DNA of 64,000 nucleotides, taken from assembly GCF_963920485.1 (NCBI RefSeq), contig NZ_OY986431.1, positions 2,533,351 to 2,597,350 of the forward strand, written 5' to 3'. Under the pieces are notes generated by a model that was not told the DNA's origin, ran no database searches, and worked only from the letters and a program-made list of their open reading frames with translations. Positions 34,316 to 43,216 of this stretch are shown here, one piece after another (position 1 is the first letter of the stretch; the number at the start of each line of letters is the position of its first letter). This DNA is from Cyanobium usitatum str. Tous. GTDB lineage: Bacteria; Cyanobacteriota; Cyanobacteriia; PCC-6307; Cyanobiaceae. Both the position numbers and the translations under genes were made by a program.

Positions 34316-35479
34316 ATGTCTTTGGCGCCATTTGATCGCCATGGCGGCAATTTGGCCGCAGTCGCCGCCCGTCTGGGTTGCCGCGATACCCAGTTGCTTG
34401 ATGCCAGCGCCTCTCTGGTTCCTTTCGGGCCGCCTTGGTTTGTGCGGCGCTCCTTGCTAGGGGCCGGGCTGACCGCGCCGCTACGGGCCTATCCCGACCG
34501 CGCCTATGCAGGTTTGCGCCGCGGCCTGGCCCGGCTGCATGGCCTGGAGCCCGAGTGGCTGTTGCCGGGTAACGGCGCAGCGGAGCTGTTCACCTGGGCG
34601 GCCCGGGATGCGGCGGCGGCAGGGGTAAGTGTGTTGGCCCAGCCGGGTTTTGCCGACTATCCGCGGGCCCTGGCCTGCTGGGATGGGGCTTGGCGGGCTC
34701 AGCCGCTGCCGCTGCAGGTTGGTTCGGTGGCGCAGCCGTTTCCGGCGCCGCCAGCGGGCGAGGTGCTTTGGCTCACCAATCCCCACAACCCCACCGGAGC
34801 GCTCTGGACTCGCGCCTCCCTGGAGCCCCTGCTGCAGCGCTTTGCCCTGGTGATCGCCGATGAGGCTTTCCTGCCGCTGGTGCCTGGTGGCGAGGCCCAG
34901 AGCCTGATCCCGCTGCTGCCTACGCACCCAAACCTGGTGGTGATCTGCAGCCTCACCAAGCTTTATGGCATAGCGGGCCTGCGCCTTGGCTATGCCCTTG
35001 GCCACCCCGAGCGCCTGGCCCAGTGGGCCTCCTGGCGCGATCCCTGGCCCGTGAATGGCCTGGCTGCCGCCGTGGGGGAGCGGCTGCTGGCTGATCCGGC
35101 GGCCTACCGGCGCTGGTGCGGCAGGGTGCAGCGCTGGACCGGCCGCGAGGGTGCCTGGCTGCAGCGTCAGCTGGCCCAGCTGCCTGGCATCACGCCCCTG
35201 CCTTCAGCCGCCAACTTCCTGCTGATCCGCGCTGAGCATTCGCTAGTGCCGTTGCGCCAAGCCCTGGAGCAGCGCCATCACATCCTCTTGCGCGATTGCC
35301 GCTCTTTCGAGGGGCTAGGGGAAAACTGGCTGCGGATTGGCTATCAGAGCCACCGCAACAATCGCCGCATCCTGCGGGCCTTGCGGCAGGAATTAGGGCG
35401 CTTTAGTAGTGATAGCGCCCTTGCAGAAATTCGACCCGGCTGCTCTGAACCAAATACACGCAGCGATGTTCCTGGGTGA
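34316..35479 (+). CDS. Class II PLP aminotransferase, CobC/HisC-like
   Basis: This 387-residue fold-type I PLP enzyme begins MSLAPFDRHGGNLAAVAARL, close to threonine-phosphate decarboxylase (CobC/CobD) starts of the form H-G-G-N. It has LTNPHNPTGALWTRASLEPL, IADEAFLPLVPGGE, the PLP Lys in CSLTKLYGIAGLRLGYALG, and an Arg-containing end (LRIGYQSHRNNRRILRAL). A role in the aminopropanol arm of cobamide synthesis is likely, given that cyanobacteria make pseudocobalamin, but an aromatic or histidinol-phosphate aminotransferase cannot be ruled out. The last 77 nt overlap the convergent toxin gene, and the final 25 residues may not be conserved. Confidence 0.8.
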   Translation: MSLAPFDRHGGNLAAVAARLGCRDTQLLDASASLVPFGPPWFVRRSLLGAGLTAPLRAYPDRAYAGLRRGLARLHGLEPEWLLPGNGAAELFTWAARDAAAAGVSVLAQPGFADYPRALACWDGAWRAQPLPLQVGSVAQPFPAPPAGEVLWLTNPHNPTGALWTRASLEPLLQRFALVIADEAFLPLVPGGEAQSLIPLLPTHPNLVVICSLTKLYGIAGLRLGYALGHPERLAQWASWRDPWPVNGLAAAVGERLLADPAAYRRWCGRVQRWTGREGAWLQRQLAQLPGITPLPSAANFLLIRAEHSLVPLRQALEQRHHILLRDCRSFEGLGENWLRIGYQSHRNNRRILRALRQELGRFSSDSALAEIRPGCSEPNTRSDVPG

Positions 35480-35669
35480 TCCGCCGAGACCAGACGCCCG
35501 GCCCCAAGTATTTGAGCGGTTCAGGTTTGCCGATGCCCTCAAAAGGATCTTTCAAGATGGCTTGCATCAGCTCAATCAGCCGTTTAGTGGTGCGTGGCTC
35601 GTGGCGCACCCAATGCTGCAAGTCATCTAGAAACTCTGGGTGAACCACCGCCTGCCAGGAGGGGGCCAT
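35403..35669 (-). CDS. YoeB/Txe-type toxin, mRNA endoribonuclease
   Basis: The 88-residue protein has the RelE/YoeB layout: WQAVVHPEFLDDLQHWVRHE, a middle segment ILKDPFEGIGKPEPLKYLG and the ending SRRITQEHRCVYLV...LQGRYHY. In YoeB the catalytic residues are a Glu in the middle, an Arg in SRRI and a His near the HYxY terminus; equivalents are present. It would cleave mRNA on the ribosome when free of antitoxin. The start ATG 35669 overlaps the antitoxin stop (ATGA), typical of a yefM-yoeB operon. Its 3' end overlaps the CobC-like gene. Confidence 0.88.
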   Translation of the reverse strand: MAPSWQAVVHPEFLDDLQHWVRHEPRTTKRLIELMQAILKDPFEGIGKPEPLKYLGPGVWSRRITQEHRCVYLVQSSRVEFLQGRYHY

Positions 35670-35944
35670 CAGCCTTGAAGGCTGCTGACAAGGTCCGTCA
35701 GGTTGATCGGGTCCAGTCTCTGCTCGCGGGCTCTGCTTAGGGCTGTGAGAAGACGCTCCGCATTCGCCGGTGAGCGCAGCAGATGGGCTGTTTCCAGTAG
35801 GCCGGCCAGTTCATCAGCAGCCACTAGGGCCACATCGCCGCCCTTGCGCCGCCGCACCATCACGACCTCTCGGTCTTGCACGGCACGGTCCATCAGGCCC
35901 TTCAAGCCTTCTCTGGCTTGGCTGTAAGTAGTTTCAATCGCCAC
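35669..35944 (-). CDS. YefM/Phd-type antitoxin
   Basis: The antitoxin neutralises the adjacent toxin and represses the operon through its N-terminal DNA-binding fold. The family start AIETTYSQAREGLKGLMDRA is clear, followed by VVMVRRRKGGDVALVAADEL and a C-terminal toxin-binding tail. GTG 35944-35942 is preferred: AGGA sits about 8 nt upstream and the family begins there. A TTG at 35968 would add eight residues. The gene lies 26 nt from the murG stop. Confidence 0.88.
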   Translation of the reverse strand: MAIETTYSQAREGLKGLMDRAVQDREVVMVRRRKGGDVALVAADELAGLLETAHLLRSPANAERLLTALSRAREQRLDPINLTDLVSSLQG

Positions 35945-35970
35945 TTCCTGTCCAGCTTTGTTGGACAACT

Positions 35971-37044
35971 TTAGGGTTTTCTCAGCATCGCCGCCACTCG
36001 CTGATCGGCATCGCGCACCGCCAGCTCGCCCATGGCTGTTGACATACCTGTCAGGGGATCACAAGCAGCTGCTGCCCCCCGCAGGCGCGGCCCCAGCAGC
36101 CGCCAGAGGCTGCGCTCGAGGGCCGGCTCAGCGGGGCCGCCGTGCTGCCACACGATCACGGCCGCCCCAAGTTCGGCGGCGGCGGCGGCGTTGACGTCCT
36201 GGTGGTGGTCGGCGGCGGCGGGGTAGGGCACCAGCACCGCCGGGGTGCCGCACACTGCCAGCTCGCTGAGGGCGCCAGCGCCGCTACGGCTGATAGCCAG
36301 GGCGGCGTGCTGCAGCAGGCCGGGGATCTCGTCGCTGAAGGGAAGCTCCACCACCCCAGCCGGCAGGGGCTGGCCTGCCTCGGGGTCGTTGCTGCCGGTG
36401 AGATGCACCACCCGCACGCCTGCAGCCGTGAGCTTGGGCAGCAGGGGGCGCACCATTTGGTTGAGACCGACGGCTCCCTGGCTGCCGCCCATCACCAGCA
36501 GCAGGGGCCCGGAGCCTTGGGGCGCCCAGTCGGGCAGGGAGGCGGGCTCCAGAAAGGCTTGCCGCACCGGCGTTCCCGTCACCGCGGGGCGGCAGCGGGG
36601 CAGGCGGGCAGCGGCCTGGGGCAGGCCCACCGCCACCTGGCTGCAGAGCCGCCCCAGCAGGCGGGTCACCTTGCCGGGCACGGCGTTGCTCTCATGCAGC
36701 ACCACCGGCACGCCGCACCAGCGGGCCGCCAGGATTGCAGGCGCTGCGATGTAGCCGCCGCTGGTAAAAACCGCTGCGATGCGTTCGCGCTGGATCAAGC
36801 GCCGCACCGACCGAACCGCCTGCAGCAGTTGCAGCAGGTTGAGCAGCTTGCGCAGGCCCCGGCCTTGCAGCCCACCGGCCCGCACCGTGTGCAGTGGATA
36901 GCGGCTCGGCACCAGCTGGCGTTCCAGCCGGTCTGGCACCCCCAGCCACGACACGCTCCAATCGGCCGGCATGGCATCGGCCACTGCTAGTGCAGGGAAT
37001 AGGTGGCCACCGGTGCCGCTGGCAGCAATTAGGAGCCTGGGCAT
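35971..37044 (-). CDS. murG: UDP-GlcNAc transferase MurG (lipid II synthesis)
   Basis: MurG adds GlcNAc to lipid I on the cytoplasmic face of the membrane to make lipid II. The 357-residue protein has the glycine loop [18 protein letters not shown], the second loop [16 protein letters not shown], and the C-terminal UDP-GlcNAc site [17 protein letters not shown] and [20 protein letters not shown], with [15 protein letters not shown]. The ATG at 37044 is the family start. It lies divergent from the secreted 261-residue gene (51 nt between starts). Confidence 0.97.
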   Translation of the reverse strand: MPRLLIAASGTGGHLFPALAVADAMPADWSVSWLGVPDRLERQLVPSRYPLHTVRAGGLQGRGLRKLLNLLQLLQAVRSVRRLIQRERIAAVFTSGGYIAAPAILAARWCGVPVVLHESNAVPGKVTRLLGRLCSQVAVGLPQAAARLPRCRPAVTGTPVRQAFLEPASLPDWAPQGSGPLLLVMGGSQGAVGLNQMVRPLLPKLTAAGVRVVHLTGSNDPEAGQPLPAGVVELPFSDEIPGLLQHAALAISRSGAGALSELAVCGTPAVLVPYPAAADHHQDVNAAAAAELGAAVIVWQHGGPAEPALERSLWRLLGPRLRGAAAACDPLTGMSTAMGELAVRDADQRVAAMLRKP

Positions 37045-37095
37045 GGGTGCTGGGGCTGAAGCGCGCCTAACTTAAAAGCGGTTTCCGCCCTTGCG

Positions 37096-37881
37096 ATGCC
37101 GTCTGCTCTGATGTCGCCTCTCCAGCCCCCGAGTTCAGGCTTGGTCGGTCGAAAAATATGGACTTTGGCGATGGCGGCCCTGCTGGCCAGCGCGCCTTCT
37201 CTAGCTGCCGCTGCGGTGCCCAGCTCAGCTCAGCTGCAGGCCCTGGAGGCAGCCCTTAACGGCAGCGGTGAGCTATCGGCCGTACTGGAGAGCGGTCCGG
37301 GCCTCGATGTGACCCTGGTGGAGTTGCGCCGCCGCAGCCTGAAGCAGCAGTTTCCCGATGCCCGCTGGCAGCTCAGCACGGGCAAGCCCCTGCGTGATGG
37401 TCGCAGCACCGTGCAGCTGCAGCTCTCGGGCAGCCGTCAGGAGGGCCCCACCCGCTACCGGCTCGAAGCCCAGCAGCAGCTGGTTCTCGGCAGCAGCGGT
37501 GGCCGCATCAATGCCCAGACCGTGATTCGCGAGCAAAGCTTGCTGCGTAGCGGTGAGGCCGAACTTCCTGTGAGCCTGTTGATTCCGGACGCGGTGCTCA
37601 CGGGCCAGCGCTACGACGTGGATGCGCTTTTCGATGAACCTTTGGAGGGTGCCGTGGCTGCCGGTGGTCTGGTGGCCCTCACCGGCCAGCAGGTGAATGC
37701 TCTTGAGAGCCCCGAGCTGCAGCTGGGAGCCCTGGGCGGTGGCGGCCTGTTCAAGTCAGTGCAGGCTCCCTTCACCCCGGGCGCCCAAACCTGGGCGATC
37801 TTGTTGGTGCACCCCAAAGGCATCGTTAGTGCCACCAAGCGGGTGCTGGTGGTGGCTGATAAGGCCCAGCTCAATCCTTGA
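37096..37881 (+). CDS. Secreted hypothetical protein (261 aa)
   Basis: The start may be ATG 37096 or ATG 37111; either leaves a signal segment (IWTLAMAALLASAPSLAAAA). The mature protein is rich in beta-strand pattern (STVQLQLSGSRQEGPTRYRL, then LEAQQQLVLGSSGGRINAQT). It has no Cys and no metal or catalytic motif that can be recognised. The ending ATKRVLVVADKAQLNP looks complete. It may be a periplasmic or cell-surface protein; no family is assigned. Confidence 0.7.
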   Translation: MPSALMSPLQPPSSGLVGRKIWTLAMAALLASAPSLAAAAVPSSAQLQALEAALNGSGELSAVLESGPGLDVTLVELRRRSLKQQFPDARWQLSTGKPLRDGRSTVQLQLSGSRQEGPTRYRLEAQQQLVLGSSGGRINAQTVIREQSLLRSGEAELPVSLLIPDAVLTGQRYDVDALFDEPLEGAVAAGGLVALTGQQVNALESPELQLGALGGGGLFKSVQAPFTPGAQTWAILLVHPKGIVSATKRVLVVADKAQLNP

Positions 37882-37907
37882 TACTCAATCCTTGACCGGC
37901 ACAAGCG

Positions 37908-38174
37908 TCAGCGCAGGTCCGCTGGGGTCAAATAACCCTTATTAGCGCGATCGAGGCGGCTGAAGTGTCGCTGCAGGTAGGCATTGGAGCGCACCTCATC
38001 ACGCCCCAAGCGCCCATCGCCGTTGCTATCGAGCTGGCGAAATAGTTTGCCTAGCCGCTGCTGGTATTGCTGCAGTTCATCGGCTGCAAGGGCCGGTTGC
38101 TGGGCGAAACCGCTCAGGGTCACCAGCAGCGTGCCCGCAAGGGCACCCATCAAGGTGGCAGGGGAAATCCTCAT
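37908..38174 (-). CDS. Exported EF-hand calcium-binding protein (88 aa)
   Basis: ATG 38174-38172 opens a signal peptide (MRISPATLMGALAGTLLVTL) with cleavage near ALAADEL. One canonical EF-hand loop follows (DSNGDGRLGRDEV, with the Asp, Asn, Asp, Arg, Leu and Glu positions in order) after the helix QRLGKLFRQL. A second degenerate loop (RANKGYLTPADL) is visible at the end. It should bind Ca2+ in the periplasm. It is convergent with the 261-residue gene and divergent from the response regulator. Confidence 0.82.
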   Translation of the reverse strand: MRISPATLMGALAGTLLVTLSGFAQQPALAADELQQYQQRLGKLFRQLDSNGDGRLGRDEVRSNAYLQRHFSRLDRANKGYLTPADLR

Positions 38175-38259
38175 CAACCCAAGTTATGCAGCCCGGCCAA
38201 GCGACCTGTTGCCAGTTTCGGGCCAAGCTGTGACCAGATCTTTCCAGCACGCCACCTCC

Positions 38260-38985
38260 ATGGCCCAAGGGCAAAGCATCTGGGTTGTGGATGACGACCC
38301 CGAACTAAGGCGGATGGTGGGTACCTACCTGATTGACCAGGGTTACGACGTGCGTTGCCTGGCCGATGGGGCCCAGTTGCTGGCGAGGTTGGCTGGCCAG
38401 CGGCCTGATCTGGTGGTTCTCGATCTGATGATGCCGGGAGACGATGGCCTCACCCTGTTGCGGCGCCTGCGCGACGGCGGCGATGACCTGCCGGTGGTGA
38501 TGCTCACTGCCAAGGGCGATGCCGTGGATCGGATCATCGGCCTGGAGCAGGGCGCTGACGACTACCTGGCCAAGCCGTTTCTGCCGCGGGAGCTCACGGC
38601 CCGTATCGAGGCCGTGCTGCGCCGCCGCGTCGCCCTGCCGGCCGGCACTCCCCTCGCTGAAGCAGAGATGCTGACGATTGGCGAGCAGGTGCTCGATCAG
38701 GCAGCCCGCACCCTGGAGCACGATGGCAAGGTCACCTTGCTCACCTCCGGCGAATTCGCCCTACTTGCGGCCTTTGTGCAGCATCCGCATCGACCCCTAT
38801 CGCGCGAGCGCCTGGTGGAACTGGCACGGGGGCCCGATTCAGTGACAGACAGCCGCAGCATGGATGTGCAGGTGTCGCGGCTACGCAAGTTGGTGGAGCC
38901 TGATCCCGCTCGCCCCCGCTATCTGCAGACGGTGTGGGGCTATGGCTATGTATTTGTGCCCGATGGTCAACCTCGCAGCCGTTAG
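38260..38985 (+). CDS. OmpR-family response regulator
   Basis: The receiver domain starts QSIWVVDDDPELRRMVGTYL, with the phospho-acceptor Asp55 in LVVLDLMMPGDDG and the conserved Lys in ADDYLAKPFLPREL. A winged-helix DNA-binding domain follows (TLLTSGEFALLAAFVQHPHR, and SMDVQVSRLRKLVEPDPARP ending in TVWGYGYVFV). ATG 38260 gives 241 residues. Its 3' end overlaps the kinase gene by 23 nt, so the two form a two-component pair. The EnvZ/OmpR type suggests control of outer-membrane or osmotic genes; targets cannot be inferred. Confidence 0.93.
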   Translation: MAQGQSIWVVDDDPELRRMVGTYLIDQGYDVRCLADGAQLLARLAGQRPDLVVLDLMMPGDDGLTLLRRLRDGGDDLPVVMLTAKGDAVDRIIGLEQGADDYLAKPFLPRELTARIEAVLRRRVALPAGTPLAEAEMLTIGEQVLDQAARTLEHDGKVTLLTSGEFALLAAFVQHPHRPLSRERLVELARGPDSVTDSRSMDVQVSRLRKLVEPDPARPRYLQTVWGYGYVFVPDGQPRSR

Positions 38986-40249
38986 GTATGGGCTGGTGGG
39001 GCTGGGGGTGGCCCTGCTCAGCACCCTGCAGTTGCAATTGCTGCTTGCGGAACGCTTACAACGCGATCGGATTACCCAGCAGGGACCAGAGGTTTTGTTT
39101 CAGCTGCGCCTGGCGGAGCTGGCGCTTGATCGCTTGCCGCCAGCCAGGTTGGCGCGCCTTAGCGGACTACCACTGCGCGTTGGAGCTAAACCGCCCAGTC
39201 GATCTGAACGGGCCCTGGAAGTTCAGGCGCAGCTGCTGCGCCAAGAGCTTTGCGCCAGCCTGAATCCGTGCCCCTCCGTGCTGCCGGCGTTCGCCCCCCA
39301 AAGGGGGGTGTGGGTTCAGTTGTTATCACCCCTTGATCCGGTGTGGTTACTGGTGCCTATTCCCCCTGTGCGTCCTTGGCCTCCGGATCCCTGGTTGCTG
39401 CTGGTGGGGCTGGGGTTAGGGGGCAGTGTGGCGCTGCTGTTGTTTTTTCTGTTGGAAGTTCAGCGGCCGCTGCTGTTGCTTCAGCAGGTTCTTGGCGGCG
39501 TGGGCCGCCGCGGTTGGCCTGAGGTTCAGCAGGAGCAGGGCACGCTGGTTGTGAGACAACTCACGGCTCGTTTCAATGGCATGGTGCAGCGCTTGCAGGC
39601 CGTCGATCAAGAAAGGGCCGTGATGCTGGCCGGCATCGCCCACGACCTCAAGAGTCCGCTCACCAGGTTGCGTTTTCGGATCAGCCTGCTGGACCTGAGC
39701 CAAGCTGATCTGCAACAAGTTGTGGCCGACCTCGACTCCTTGGAGCGGATCACTGGCCAGTTCTTGTTATTTGCAGGCGGTGGCGACCAGGAAGCCGCTC
39801 TAGCTGTGCCCTTGGAGCAACTATTGGCCGAGCAGGCAGCTGGACTTGCGGCTTCTGAGCTCGAATTAGATTTAGAGCCGCTGGTGAGGCTGGTACAACC
39901 TGTCGCCCTTGCCCGAGCTGTGGCCAATTTGATCGCCAACGCTCGTAGCTATGGAGCTCCGCCCCTGTGCTTGCAGCTGCGAGCTGCAGAGCCGGCAGGG
40001 GAAGGGTTTCGGATTGTGATTTGGGATTGCGGCTCAGGCATACCTCCAGAGCGCTGGGATCAGGCGTTAATGCCCTTTCAGCGTCTAGATGTCGCCCGTG
40101 GAGGTAGCGGTCATTGTGGGCTGGGCCTGGCTATCGCCGCCCGGGTTGCCCGGTCCCATGGGGGCTACTTGGAGCGGTTGGAAGCTGATGGCGATTCTGC
40201 TTGGCGGTTTGGAATTGCTCTCCAAGCACGCTCTCAAGGGCAGTCTTAA
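38963..40249 (+). CDS. Sensor histidine kinase, EnvZ-like
   Basis: ATG 38963 lies inside the response regulator gene. The 428-residue protein has two membrane segments (about 9-29 and 142-165) enclosing a periplasmic sensor region with two Cys (CASLNPCPSV). A HAMP-like linker follows, then the H-box AGIAHDLKSPLTRLRFRISL (His227). The ATP-binding domain has N-box ARAVANLIANARSYG, G1 IVIWDCGSGIP and G2 GHCGLGLAIAARVARSHGG. Intact catalytic motifs suggest an active kinase for the partner at 38260-38985. The signal is unknown. Confidence 0.93.
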   Translation: MVNLAAVRYGLVGLGVALLSTLQLQLLLAERLQRDRITQQGPEVLFQLRLAELALDRLPPARLARLSGLPLRVGAKPPSRSERALEVQAQLLRQELCASLNPCPSVLPAFAPQRGVWVQLLSPLDPVWLLVPIPPVRPWPPDPWLLLVGLGLGGSVALLLFFLLEVQRPLLLLQQVLGGVGRRGWPEVQQEQGTLVVRQLTARFNGMVQRLQAVDQERAVMLAGIAHDLKSPLTRLRFRISLLDLSQADLQQVVADLDSLERITGQFLLFAGGGDQEAALAVPLEQLLAEQAAGLAASELELDLEPLVRLVQPVALARAVANLIANARSYGAPPLCLQLRAAEPAGEGFRIVIWDCGSGIPPERWDQALMPFQRLDVARGGSGHCGLGLAIAARVARSHGGYLERLEADGDSAWRFGIALQARSQGQS

Positions 40250-40398
40250 ATCCAGTCGCCGACTGGGATTCAGTGGTTCAGTCGGATTTGGTCACAGTTT
40301 TGCGGTGGTTCGGTTGCAATTCAAGGCAGCGGGCGCCGCACAGTGAAGGGGAACCAGCCAAGTTGCTGGGATTCATGACTGCCAATCGGAGCTTTCCC

Positions 40399-40872
40399 AT
40401 GCGTGCATCACTTCTGCCACTGGCTTTAGCCGCTTTAGCCCTGCCGGTGCCAGCCCTTGCCTCTCCCCATACCTTTCAGCGTTACACATATGAGTCCTAT
40501 GGGCCTCCTCCCCGTGCCTATACCCGCCGTCCTGCCTATGCACGCCAGCCCGTATATGGGCCTCAGCATGCTTACGGAGCCCAGCCTTTCTATGCCCAGC
40601 AGCCTTTCTATGCACCCCAGCCTGTTTATGCCACGCGGCCCCGCTACGCCCCATCTCAGCTAGGTGGTTATGGCGGTTATCCAGTAGCTGCTTACCCAAG
40701 CAGCCCGGTGGTGCATAGCAGGAGCTGTTCCCTCGCCGCGCCCATTGTTGGAGCTGCCCTGGGGGGCACGATGGGTGGTGCTTTGGCGAACGGTTATCGC
40801 AACAGGCTCTGGGCGGTGCCAATGGGAGCAGCAGTTGGCGGGATCCTGGGGGGCACGATGTCGGGCTGCTGA
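40399..40872 (+). CDS. Exported Tyr/Pro-rich protein with glycine-zipper C-terminus (157 aa)
   Basis: ATG 40399 is preferred over ATG 40375 because GGAG lies 8 nt upstream and a signal peptide follows (MRASLLPLALAALALPVPAL). Residues about 25-95 are a low-complexity series of Tyr/Pro/Gln units (PFYAQQPFYAPQPVYATRP). The C-terminal 50 residues form two Gly-rich membrane-like hairpins (VGAALGGTMGGALANGYRNR, VPMGAAVGGILGGTMSGC), the glycine-zipper pattern seen in outer-membrane-associated proteins. It follows the EnvZ-like kinase by 149 nt and could be a target of that system (inference). Confidence 0.7.
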   Translation: MRASLLPLALAALALPVPALASPHTFQRYTYESYGPPPRAYTRRPAYARQPVYGPQHAYGAQPFYAQQPFYAPQPVYATRPRYAPSQLGGYGGYPVAAYPSSPVVHSRSCSLAAPIVGAALGGTMGGALANGYRNRLWAVPMGAAVGGILGGTMSGC

Positions 40873-40984
40873 TCAGATTTGATGGCAGTTAGACAGGATT
40901 TGAGATGCCTGGGAAAATTTATTTCTAGGCGCTGAAAACTATTCATGATTAATGTGTGAATCACCCTTTCGCCTAGCAAATTCC

Positions 40985-41437
40985 ATGACCTCAAGCCGTT
41001 TGATCAGTTCCTTTGCGCCGCGCCTTCCTGGGTTGGCTGCTGCTCTCCTGCTCCTCTGCAGTGGCCCCCTATGGGCCCAAAGCCAGTCGGGCAGCCCAAC
41101 TGGGCAGCGCCCAAATCCTGAGCGACGGGAGGCTTTGCAGCGCCAGCAGGCTGAGGCAATGAGCCGCCTTAGCGTCACCCGGAGACAGCAATATTTTGCT
41201 GACCTAAGCCAGCTTGAAAAACGTATTTCCAGCCAGCGATTAGATCAGCTAAAGAAGGCCGAGGGCTGCTTTGTTAAAGCTCGGGACTTGCCTGCTATCG
41301 AAAGCTGTCAGCGCAGCCAGCAGGCCCAGGCCATGGAGCAGCGTCGCAGCTGGATGACTGAACGGGCCGAGCTCCAGCGCCGCTTTGGCATGCCGAGCTG
41401 GGGCAAGGACCAGCGCCAACAAAAAAAGGGGGCCTAA
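40985..41437 (+). CDS. Exported hypothetical protein (150 aa)
   Basis: ATG 40985 starts a signal peptide (RLPGLAAALLLLCSGPLWAQ). The mature protein is a charged, helical segment (QQAEAMSRLSVTRRQQYFAD, then LSQLEKRISSQRLDQLKKAE) with two Cys (GCFVKARDLPAIESCQRSQQ) that could form a disulfide. It ends in a basic tail (GKDQRQQKKGA). GTG 40952 would add 11 residues. The last codons overlap the pgk terminator stem on the other strand. Confidence 0.7.
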   Translation: MTSSRLISSFAPRLPGLAAALLLLCSGPLWAQSQSGSPTGQRPNPERREALQRQQAEAMSRLSVTRRQQYFADLSQLEKRISSQRLDQLKKAEGCFVKARDLPAIESCQRSQQAQAMEQRRSWMTERAELQRRFGMPSWGKDQRQQKKGA

Positions 41438-41444
41438 GCCCCCT
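41421..41444 (-). terminator. Rho-independent terminator for pgk
   Basis: On the minus strand GGGGGC-TTAG-GCCCCC is followed by seven T residues. It lies 34-57 nt beyond the pgk stop and overlaps the end of the convergent exported-protein gene, whose Lys codons supply the T-run. Confidence 0.85.
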
Positions 41445-41477
41445 GTAGCTCTCAGCCTGGATCAGGCCCCATCCAGA

Positions 41478-42683
41478 TCAGGCTTCATCTAGTGCTGCCA
41501 CGCCGGGCAGCACCTTGCCTTCCAGCAGCTCCAGGCTGGCGCCACCGCCGGTAGAGATGTGGGACATCTTCTCGGCTACGCCCACCTTTTCCACGGCTGC
41601 CACCGAGTCGCCACCGCCGATGATCGTGCAGCAGCCCTTGCCGCTCAGGTCGGCCAGGGTGTGGGCGATGCCGTTGGTGCCAGCGGCAAACTTGTCGAAC
41701 TCGAACACGCCCATGGGGCCGTTCCAGATCACGGTTTTGCAGTCGGCCAGGGCCTCCTGGAAGGCTTTGAGCGAGTCGGGGCCGATGTCCAGGCCCATCC
41801 AGCCATCGGGGATGGCGTCGATCGACACGGTCTGGCTGTTGGCGTCGGGGGCGAAGTTGTCGGCCAGCACCACATCGGTGGGCAGCAGTAGCTGCACGCC
41901 CTTGGCGGCCGCTTTGGCCTCCAGCTCTTTGGCCAGCTCAAGCTTGTCCTCTTCCACCAGGCTCTTGCCCACCGCCAGTCCACGGGCTTTGTAGAAGGTG
42001 AAAATCATGCCGCCGCCGATCAGCACCTTGTCGCACTTGTCGATCAGGGCTTCGAGCACGCCGATTTTGGAGCTCACCTTGGAGCCGCCCACGATCGCCG
42101 CCAGGGGACGCTTGGGCTCGTCGATGGCGCCCTGCAGGTACTGGAGCTCCTTCTCCATCAGGTAGCCGGCCACGCTGGGGCTGAGCGCCTTGGTGACGCC
42201 TTCGGTGGAGGCATGGGCCCGGTGGGCGGCGCCGAAGGCGTCGTTCACATAAATATCGGCAAGGGCGGCCAGCTGGGCGGCGAAACCGGCGTCGTTCTTC
42301 TCCTCTTCGGCGAAGAAGCGCACGTTTTCGAGCAGCACCACATCGCCTGCGGCCATGGCTGCCACCTTGGCTTCGGCGTCGGGGCCGATGCAGCTGTCGG
42401 TTTTCACCACGGGCTTGCCGAGCAGCTCGCTGAGGCGGGCGGCCACGGGGGTGAGACGCATGGCTTCGTTCACCTGGCCCTTGGGACGGCCGAAGTGGGC
42501 CGCCAGGATCACCTTGGCGCCCTTGCTGCTCAGGTCATTGATGGTGGGCAGGGCGGCCCGGATGCGGGTGTCGTCGGTGATGGCACCGGCGTCATCTAGC
42601 GGTACGTTGAAGTCGACCCGCACCAGCACGCGCTTGCCGCTGAGCTCATCGGCCGAAAGGCTGGCCAGGGATCGCTTCGCCAT
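41478..42683 (-). CDS. pgk: Phosphoglycerate kinase
   Basis: Pgk transfers phosphate between 1,3-bisphosphoglycerate and ADP; in cyanobacteria it serves both glycolysis and the Calvin cycle. The 401-residue protein starts [20 protein letters not shown] and contains [53 protein letters not shown] and the nucleotide-site segment [16 protein letters not shown]. The length is normal. It is divergent from the usp gene and has a clear terminator downstream. Confidence 0.99.
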   Translation of the reverse strand: MAKRSLASLSADELSGKRVLVRVDFNVPLDDAGAITDDTRIRAALPTINDLSSKGAKVILAAHFGRPKGQVNEAMRLTPVAARLSELLGKPVVKTDSCIGPDAEAKVAAMAAGDVVLLENVRFFAEEEKNDAGFAAQLAALADIYVNDAFGAAHRAHASTEGVTKALSPSVAGYLMEKELQYLQGAIDEPKRPLAAIVGGSKVSSKIGVLEALIDKCDKVLIGGGMIFTFYKARGLAVGKSLVEEDKLELAKELEAKAAAKGVQLLLPTDVVLADNFAPDANSQTVSIDAIPDGWMGLDIGPDSLKAFQEALADCKTVIWNGPMGVFEFDKFAAGTNGIAHTLADLSGKGCCTIIGGGDSVAAVEKVGVAEKMSHISTGGGASLELLEGKVLPGVAALDEA

Positions 42684-42841
42684 GGGTTATGGAATAACTG
42701 AATTGCCGGGGGAGATTAGCCCCCGCGTGTCCCGGCCCGCCCAGGCTGCGGATTCCCCCCTGCCATCCGCCCTGGCCGGACGACGGTGGGCCCCCCAGAC
42801 TGAAGCCACGGGCTCGCATCTGCCCAGCCGCATTTCGCCCC

Positions 42842-43216
42842 ATGTTTGACACCGTTCTCTTTCCCATTGACCAGAGCCGCCAGGCGATGGAAACGGCTGC
42901 GGTGGCCTTGAAACTGGCCCAGCAGCATGCCAGCAAGCTGGTGTTGCTGTCGGTAGTGGAGCCCGAGCAAGACGACCCAGCGGCGGTTGCTGCCCTGCTG
43001 CAGCAGGCCCGCGCCCGCTTTGAAGAGGCTGGCGTCAGCTGCCAGGTGATCGAGCGGGAGGGCAAGCCCGCCTTCGTGATCGGCGACGTGGCAGATGAGA
43101 TCAACGCCGACGTGATCGTGATGGGCACCCGCGGCATTGCGATTGAGAGCGATCAGCAGAGCACCGCCGCCCGGGTGATCCAGCTGGCTCCCTGTCCGGT
43201 GCTGGTGGTGCCTTAG
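42842..43216 (+). CDS. UspA-type universal stress protein
   Basis: The 124-residue single-domain protein has the Usp fold pattern: FDTVLFPIDQSRQAMETAAV, KLVLLSVVEP, ADVIVMGTRGIAIESDQQST and VIQLAPCPVLVVP. The nucleotide-binding motif GxxG-9x-GS is only partly kept (Gly-Thr-Arg-Gly is present, while the later Gly-Ser is Ala-Arg), so ATP binding is uncertain. The next gene starts immediately after its stop codon. Its precise stress role is unknown. Confidence 0.9.
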   Translation: MFDTVLFPIDQSRQAMETAAVALKLAQQHASKLVLLSVVEPEQDDPAAVAALLQQARARFEEAGVSCQVIEREGKPAFVIGDVADEINADVIVMGTRGIAIESDQQSTAARVIQLAPCPVLVVP

